This document shows positions 60,501 to 64,000 of a stretch of DNA of 64,000 nucleotides, in pieces. Made by a program: the position numbers and the translations under genes. Each line of letters starts with the position of its first letter. The stretch's first letter is position 1. This DNA is from Symbiodinium natans (Eukaryota; Sar; Dinophyceae; Suessiales; Symbiodiniaceae), in the NCBI GenBank assembly GCA_905221605.1, contig CAJNDS010002818.1, forward strand, positions 134,001-198,000. Direction: 5' to 3'. The notes under the pieces were generated by a model. It saw only the letters and a program-made list of their open reading frames with translations. It was not told the DNA's origin and did no database searches.

Positions 60501-63343
60501 TCACGGATAAGAGCCGATTTTCATGTTGAGGCCTTGGGATTGTTTGGGGTTTAGGGTTTGGGGTTTAGGGTGTAGGGTTTGGGTATAGGGTTTAGGGTTT
60601 AGGGTTTAGGGCTTAGAGCTCAGCATTTTCAGAATACATTCTATTGGGCTCTCTGGGTCTAGGCTTCGCTGCGCCATAACCCTAAGCGCCTTGTTTAGGG
60701 TTCAGTCATGATAACCCTAAACCCTAAACCCTAAACCCTAAACCATGAACCCTAAACCATGAACCCTACAAACCCTATAAACATCCATGGCTCGGGGCCT
60801 AGAGGCAACCCGTGAAGGACAACTCCCAATACCAAGCAAGCAAGAAATGGGAGGTTTAGGAAAGGGGGTTTAAGTGTTAGGGCTTCGGGTTTAGGGTTCA
60901 GGGTCCAGGGTTGAGGGTTTAGGGTTTAGGGTACGGGGGCTTAGGGTAGTGTACGAAATTCTCAAGGATCATTCAAGCCCTTCAGGGGAGGAACGGCTCT
61001 GGGCTCTCCGGGTTTAGGGTTTAGGGTTTAGGGTTTCGGGTTTTGGGTTTAGGGTTTAGGGTTTAGGGTTTAGGGGGCTCTGGGCTCTCCGGGGGGCCTC
61101 AAGACGGACCGGCCGTATCCCCAGGAAGATCAGGCGCTCCTGGTCGGGTGTTTAGGGCTGCTAGGGTTTAGGGTTTAGGGTTTAGGGTTTAGGGCTTAGG
61201 GCTTAGGGTTTAGGGTTCAGGGTTTAGGGTTCAGGGTTTAGGGTTTGGCTTCGAGGGTGTAGGGGTTAGCACAGGGCTTCTAGGGTTTAGTTCAGGGCTT
61301 GTGGGTCGGGTTGAACGGTACCCTAAACCCTAAACCCTAGGGATTGGGTTCACCTGCAGCTCGACTTGCCTATACAGTGGAGCGGTCAAAGTTGAGGGTT
61401 TAGGGTTGAAGGTGCCTGTGCCCTAAACCCTGAACCCTAAACCCTAAACGCCAGAGGGTTCAGGGTGTAGGGCTTGGGTTTAGGATTTAGGGTTTAGGGT
61501 TCAGGGTCGAGGGCTTGGAGTTCAGGGTTTGGGGTTTGGGGTTTAGGGTTCCCTGAACCCTGAAACACAAAAATCCAGCCCATGAGTCCCTCACTTCGAA
61601 CGCCGAGGGGCGAAGAGGCTCTGATGCAAGCCTGCCTTCGCGGCCTTCTTGCACCTTTGATCGTGACAGAACAGGGTTTAGGGTTTAGGGATTAGGGCTT
61701 AGGGTTTAGGGTTTAGGGTTCAGGGTTCAGGGTTCAGGGTTCAGGGTTCAGGGTTCAGGGTTTAGGGTTTAGGGTTTAGGGCTTGGGGTGGTCTAGGGCT
61801 TAGGGTTTGGAGTTTGGGCGGTTTAGGGTAGGAGTTCCACACAGCAAACTGGGCATGCAAAGGGCAACCCTATGTTTGTTTAAGGGGGGGAACATGTGCC
61901 CTGCGAACCCTTCATAAACCACAAAAGAAGTACAAGCCCTACTAAGCACCCTACTCCGCTAAACAAAACCCTGAAAACCAGATAAGCCCGAAACTGAAAC
62001 CGAGGCCTTGAACCCGAACATTGAAAATGAGGGTACCATCTCTGCTCCATCGACCGCGTGGATCATTGGAAGGTGTCAGGCTGCTTGGAGTTTAGGGTTT
62101 AGGGTTTAGGGTTTAGGGTTTAGGGTTTAGGGTTTAGGGTTTAGGGTTTAGGGGGGGGGGGTTGATCGTGAGAAGCCGCAGGGCTTGGACGTTTAGGACC
62201 TGGAAATAGGGCTGACACTGTGTTTGTCTCTGACACGCCCATGGCTCATTTTTGTGGCAACTCCTCACAATCAACCCTATGAAACCTATGAACCCTCTAC
62301 ACCCCCTAGACCCTATAAACCACAAATCCCAAACCCTGTGAACCCTATGAACCCTAAACCCTAAACCCTAACCGATTCTACGTGAAGGTCGGGATACAGG
62401 GGCTTAGGATTGATGTAGCGGAAGGCACAGGAGCCCTAAAGAATTCCAGGGCCCAAGGTGAACCTCTTCCAATCTCACCCCGGGGTTAGGGTTTAGGGTT
62501 TAGGGTGTAGGGTTTAGGGTTTAGGGTTTGGGGTTTAGGGTTCAGGGTTCAGGGTTCAGGGTTTAGGTTTAGGGTTTAGGGTTTAGGGTTTAGGGTTTAG
62601 GGTTTAGGGTTTAGGGTTTAGGGTTTAGGGTTTAGGGTTTAGGGTTTAGGGTTTAGGGTTTAGGTTTGGGGTTTAGGGTTTAGGTCTCAGGCTCCGAGGC
62701 GCATGATGACGGGCCCCAGCTGACAGTGGTCTCCCACCAGGACCATCTGCTTTGCCTCGAGCGAGAGAGCGCTTTTGGGTTTAGGGTTTAGGGTTTCAGG
62801 CTCCGAAGACTCTTAACCCTAAGCCCTGATCTCTGAAACCTAGACCCCCAAGCCCTAAACCCTGAACCCCATGAACCCTATAATATGAAACCTCACCCCT
62901 GAACACCAAATATCCAAGCACCAAAGCCCTATGAACACTGCAGGCTCTGTGAACCCTACGAGCCGCTTCATAAACCCTGGAACCCTAAACCCTAAACCCT
63001 AACCCTAACCCTAAGCCCTAAACCCTAAACCCTAAACCGAACTCTTTGACTCACATTAATAAAACAAGCCTCGGCATGCCGCAAAGCTTGCGCGGTCCAC
63101 TGTCTGAAGCCCTAAACCCTAAACCCTAAGCCCTAAACCCTAAACCCTAAACCCTAAAACTTAACTCCGCCAACCCTGGTCCACTTAAGCCTTGTAGGTT
63201 CAGGGTTTAGGGTTTAGGTTTGAAGGGGTTAGGGTTTAGGGCTAGAATTCAACTCTCCAAGCTTCCCAACGAACTGTAGGGTTAAAATCTGCCGCCAGGG
63301 GGACGCCCATCATGATGGGAATCAGGCACTCAGGCTCTGCGGC
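45430..63343 (-). CDS. UPF1: UPF1 RNA helicase gene (partial; exons listed separately)
   Basis: UPF1 (RENT1) is the ATP-dependent superfamily 1 RNA helicase at the centre of nonsense-mediated mRNA decay in the cytoplasm. Twenty-one minus-strand exons follow one another in frame. They give, in order, motif II ([10 protein letters not shown]), motif III ([11 protein letters not shown]), [39 protein letters not shown], motif V ([12 protein letters not shown]), [23 protein letters not shown], motif VI ([18 protein letters not shown]) and a Ser/Gln-rich tail. The Cys/His-rich domain, motif I (GPPGTGKT) and the DE of motif II lie beyond the window's right edge or in exons not found. About 1.2 kb of coding sequence covers 18 kb. 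Of 18 unambiguous introns, 12 have GC donors and 6 GT; all end in AG. Every one of the 20 introns contains TTTAGGG/CCCTAAA. Confidence 0.95.
46268..46342 (-). CDS. UPF1: UPF1 C-terminal exon, SQ-rich
   Basis: Acceptor AACCCCAG, reads [20 protein letters not shown] and DRSK, GC donor (GCCGAGG). SQ dipeptides are phosphorylation sites for SMG1-type kinases in known UPF1 tails. Confidence 0.75.
47385..47520. repeat. (TA)n and ATCT/ATTTGTTTA-like AT-rich low complexity
   Basis: Starts with about nine TA units, then TTAATTAATTAATT and CTATCTATTTCTATTTG. Within the longest UPF1 intron. Confidence 0.8.
47982..48007 (-). CDS. UPF1: UPF1 C-terminal micro-exon (26 nt)
   Basis: Acceptor TGTGACAAG, reads [10 protein letters not shown] donor (GTCCATG). 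Confidence 0.6.
48042..48152 (+). repeat. Telomeric array inside a UPF1 intron
   Basis: Fifteen TTTAGGG units, within 40 bp of the 26-nt exon at 47982-48007. A CCCTAAA array of opposite sense follows at 48331-48415, before the next exon. Confidence 0.95.
48441..48484 (-). CDS. UPF1: UPF1 C-terminal exon
   Basis: Acceptor CTCGCAAG, reads [16 protein letters not shown] donor (GCACCCCC). Met/Pro/Gln-rich, as in UPF1 tails. Confidence 0.7.
49078..49378 (-). CDS. Exon-like ORF nested in a UPF1 intron
   Basis: About 100 codons with high third-position [62 protein letters not shown] and [20 protein letters not shown]. Bounded by an AG acceptor (GTGTTAG) and a GTGAGG donor. Its phases do not fit between the UPF1 exons at 50079 and 48484, which already join perfectly without it. 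So it is a separate, same-strand gene piece inside the UPF1 intron, or a skipped exon. Family not recognised. Confidence 0.6.
50079..50106 (-). CDS. UPF1: UPF1 C-terminal micro-exon (28 nt)
   Basis: Acceptor CTTTGAG, reads [11 protein letters not shown] donor (GTAGTGG). Confidence 0.65.
50836..50901 (-). CDS. UPF1: UPF1 C-terminal exon
   Basis: Acceptor TTTCAAAG, 22 codons beginning [22 protein letters not shown] donor (GTTTACTGG). Confidence 0.7.
51097..51148 (-). CDS. UPF1: UPF1 C-terminal exon
   Basis: Acceptor CTCCCCAG, reads [19 protein letters not shown] donor (GCCTCGCGG). In phase with the helicase exons; beyond the conserved core, so assignment rests on frame and position. Confidence 0.75.
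51962..52112. mobile_element. Hairpin element, family 12, 150 bp
   Basis: CTTGGAGGTTCGTGGTACTT and AGTACTATGAACCTCCAAG are a perfect or near-perfect inverted terminus. The interior holds AACCCAATTCTAAGCCCC and TATAATTGGGTTTCATGT. It is followed directly by a family 13 copy (52115-52215). Both sit in one UPF1 intron. Confidence 0.75.
52287..52337 (-). CDS. UPF1: UPF1 exon
   Basis: Acceptor GAGCCGAG, reads [16 protein letters not shown], the end of the helicase core (human NNLRESLMQFSKP). GC donor (GCTGCAG). Confidence 0.9.
52884..52943 (-). CDS. UPF1: UPF1 exon
   Basis: Reads [20 protein letters not shown], matching the region of human UPF1 that ends in VLVEGPL. GT donor (GTGCCGTGG). Confidence 0.9.
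53716..53794 (-). CDS. UPF1: UPF1 exon (motif VI)
   Basis: Acceptor GAGCCGAG, reads [20 protein letters not shown] and ICGNAK. The Arg of motif VI (TRAKYG) contacts the ATP phosphates in this family. The donor is GCAGTG or shifted by a few bases because GTG occurs on both sides. Confidence 0.97.
53927..54025. mobile_element. Hairpin element, family 5-like (CCTAGGA subgroup)
   Basis: GAGTAACCTAGGAATAAAAA, GGGTGCCCTGTTGGTCTTAA and CCTACTCCGGATCCTAG. Relatives at 26640-26746, 44100-44165, 50509-50590, 57131-57275 and 63749-63836. The copies at 57131 and 26640 abut exons. Confidence 0.6.
54784..54897. mobile_element. Hairpin element, family 1, in UPF1 intron
   Basis: ATTACTATTTGCTTAAGAAG and GTTCTTAAGCAATTCGTCAC, with AATCCCAATGTTACCTTATA inside. 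About 30 bp from the exon at 54929. Confidence 0.75.
54929..54978 (-). CDS. UPF1: UPF1 exon
   Basis: Acceptor GGCGCGCAG, reads [18 protein letters not shown] donor (GCCACATGG). A family 1 hairpin sits in the intron that follows. Confidence 0.95.
55012..55110. mobile_element. Hairpin element, family 8, in UPF1 intron
   Basis: CAGGGTGGGCTACTCGGCCT on the left and AAGTCGCCCATCCTGTGG on the right; TTTTGAGGGATTGATAGGGA inside. Related to the nested group at 30910-31310. Confidence 0.6.
55185..55318. mobile_element. Family 11 element with telomeric core
   Basis: GAGAACCCTCTGAAAAACAT on one side and AATATCCCAAGGGTCTACCT on the other match the family 11 ends. The centre is seven or so CCCTAAA units (55210-55265). 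Confidence 0.6.
56017..56073 (-). CDS. UPF1: UPF1 exon
   Basis: Acceptor CCCTGCAAG, 19 codons [21 protein letters not shown] donor (GCCGTCC). Confidence 0.95.
56330..56495 (-). repeat. Nonamer array ATACCCTAA
   Basis: About 16 units of a 9-bp telomere-like variant with point changes (ATGCCCTAA, ATACCCGAA), in a UPF1 intron. Followed by a few CCCTAAA units. Confidence 0.9.
57008..57133 (-). CDS. UPF1: UPF1 exon (motif V)
   Basis: The acceptor TTTTTCTTAG lies inside a family 5-like hairpin end. Reads [40 protein letters not shown] and L. The donor is GTTGAGG or one base further; phase to the next exon favours TTGAGG, so this junction is ambiguous. Confidence 0.93.
57460..57512 (-). CDS. UPF1: UPF1 exon
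   Basis: Acceptor CGCCGCGAG, reads [19 protein letters not shown] donor (GTACCAGG). Confidence 0.95.
58191..58260 (-). CDS. UPF1: UPF1 exon
   Basis: Acceptor CTGCCCAG, reads [20 protein letters not shown] and RTE, GC donor (GCGCCACCCC). Confidence 0.97.
59227..59279 (-). CDS. UPF1: UPF1 exon
   Basis: Acceptor CGGCCAAG, reads [19 protein letters not shown] donor (GCCACCCCG). The preceding intron holds two family 4 hairpins. Confidence 0.95.
59323..59591. mobile_element. Two family 4 hairpins in tandem
   Basis: The first runs from ACCCAGAGGGTCCATGTG to AATGGACCCTCCGGGT (59323-59429), the second from CCCCGGAGGGTCCATTTGC to CAAATGGACCCCCTGGGA (59480-59591). They share the GGTACCCCAAAACCTTGTTT interior. 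Both are in the UPF1 intron 59280-60291. Confidence 0.85.
60292..60378 (-). CDS. UPF1: UPF1 exon (QYRMHP)
   Basis: Acceptor GCATGCGAG, 29 codons starting [14 protein letters not shown] and ending [12 protein letters not shown] donor (GCGGCTTTGG). The QYRMHP signature lies in motif IV of this helicase family. Confidence 0.97.
61098..61139 (-). CDS. UPF1: UPF1 exon
   Basis: Acceptor CCGACCAG, 14 codons [16 protein letters not shown] donor (GCCCCCCGG). In phase with both neighbours. Confidence 0.95.
61612..61654 (-). CDS. UPF1: UPF1 exon
   Basis: Acceptor ATCAAAG, reads [16 protein letters not shown] donor (GCCCCTCGG). Confidence 0.95.
62560..62664 (+). repeat. Telomeric array inside a UPF1 intron
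   Basis: Fourteen TTTAGGG units with two six-base slips. It stands 40 bp from the exon carrying motif III. Confidence 0.95.
62703..62755 (-). CDS. UPF1: UPF1 exon (motif III)
   Basis: Acceptor GCTCGAG, reads [17 protein letters not shown], then a GC donor (GCGCCTCGG). Motif III couples ATP hydrolysis to RNA translocation. Confidence 0.95.
63305..63343 (-). CDS. UPF1: UPF1 exon (motif II end)
   Basis: Acceptor TTGTCAG, 13 codons [13 protein letters not shown], donor GTCCCC. It corresponds to the residues just after the DE of motif II; the preceding DEST(Q) must be in the next exon upstream, not found before 64000. Confidence 0.9.
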
Positions 63344-64000
63344 CTGACAACACACTATAAGGTTTTTAAGGGAGGGGGGTTCAAGGGGGGTTTAGGGTTT
63401 AGGGTTTAGGGTTTAGGGTTTAGGGTTTAGGGTTTAGGGTTTAGGGGTATGTAACCCAAGGTCCCCCCGAAAAATTCCCCCCCACTACTGGCTAAGGCTC
63501 CCGAAGCTTCCCTGAGCTTCCCTAGGTACCTACCCCCCATGACCCCCCCCCCCCTTCCTTAAGGTCTTCATAATGAGAATGCACCTTACTTTCCGACTCT
63601 GTTGTTGTCTAAACCCTAAAGCCCCTGCTAGCCCTGATAACATAAACCCTAGACTGCATGCGCCCTTAGAACCATGTTTGCGGCGGTGGGGGCCCCCCAG
63701 ACAAGGCAAGATCGCTGCAAGACTGGACCCAGGAGCATCCAAGGGAAACAAGGTGCAATTTTGGTTTTTAAAGGGGCTGATACGGGAGGCTAAGCCCTAA
63801 CAAAGGGGGAAGTAAGGGCCTACTCTGGGTCCTAGCCCTAAACCCGAGATCCTAAACCCTCAACAGCAAGTGGAACAAGGGCCACCTCTGGGACCTAGAA
63901 GAGCACTTGGTTTCAAAAGCAGCACTCCCAGATGACAAGCCCAGAACCCTAAACAGGGTCGTCAGACTTTTGCCTGAACTCGGGCTTAGCGCTTAGGAGG
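63344..64000. other. Right edge: intron-like, family 5 copy, no exon assigned
   Basis: Telomeric array 63390-63446, a poly-C run near 63547, and a family 5-like element at 63749-63836 (AGGTGCAATTTTGGTTTTTA, CTACTCTGGGTCCTAG). A minus-strand frame at 63640-63740 (LLGPVLQRSCLVWGAPTAAN) is open but does not match UPF1. The exon carrying the DE of motif II was not found. Confidence 0.5.

Noticed and set aside
1-64000. Chromerid, green alga or land plant as source (same telomere unit)
   Set aside because: The GC-AG bias in UPF1, introner-like hairpins and the ubiquitin-like/DUF4116 gene point to a dinoflagellate, though species cannot be fixed.

Overview
This is nuclear DNA from a eukaryote, most likely a dinoflagellate. 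The telomere-type heptamer TTTAGGG/CCCTAAA is scattered through the whole window in hundreds of short arrays of both orientations, far from any chromosome end. Genes are broken into very short exons (about 20 to 130 nt is common). Where a conserved protein fixes the junctions, most introns are GC-AG rather than GT-AG, which is a known habit of dinoflagellates. Species cannot be told. No rRNA, tRNA, CRISPR array, transposase or reverse transcriptase was recognised.

Layout. 1-6.1 kb: almost pure blocks of telomeric repeats with short unique islands. 6.1-15 kb: more arrays, an acidic minus-strand exon (7.13 kb), a 41-bp satellite (9.6-10.97 kb), a large nested hairpin (11.0-11.3 kb) and a few exons (11.44, 12.73-13.2, 13.8 kb). 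15.1-15.5 kb: 3' end of a plus-strand gene, facing a minus-strand gene whose candidate exons run from 23.84 kb (start) to 15.85 kb (stop). 24.3-29.44 kb: a minus-strand gene for a polytopic membrane protein, at least 13 exons. 29.9-33.1 kb: plus-strand exons, a decamer array and nested hairpins. 35.9-37.7 kb: a two-exon ubiquitin-like/DUF4116 gene, then a small multi-exon membrane-protein gene. 39.0-40.5 kb: a minus-strand membrane-protein gene interrupted by four hairpin introns. 40.6-41.1 kb: 3' end of a plus-strand gene. 45.4-63.3 kb: a large part of UPF1 (the RNA helicase of nonsense-mediated decay) in 21 recognisable exons, about 1.2 kb of coding sequence spread over 18 kb; its N-terminal part lies beyond the window.

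Two kinds of sequence account for most introns. One is telomeric repeat: all 20 introns between the recognised UPF1 exons carry at least one tract, and an 89-nt intron of the membrane-protein gene is essentially one telomeric array between GGTTCTGA direct repeats. The other is a set of 90-200 bp hairpin (terminal inverted repeat) families, each found several times, inserted into coding sequence and flanked by short direct repeats that coincide with the splice junctions. They resemble the introner elements reported from dinoflagellates such as Amoebophrya. In at least seven hairpins the loop is itself filled with telomeric repeats, linking the two processes. All exon calls come from reading frame, protein resemblance and splice-site logic by eye; no alignment or transcript data were available.
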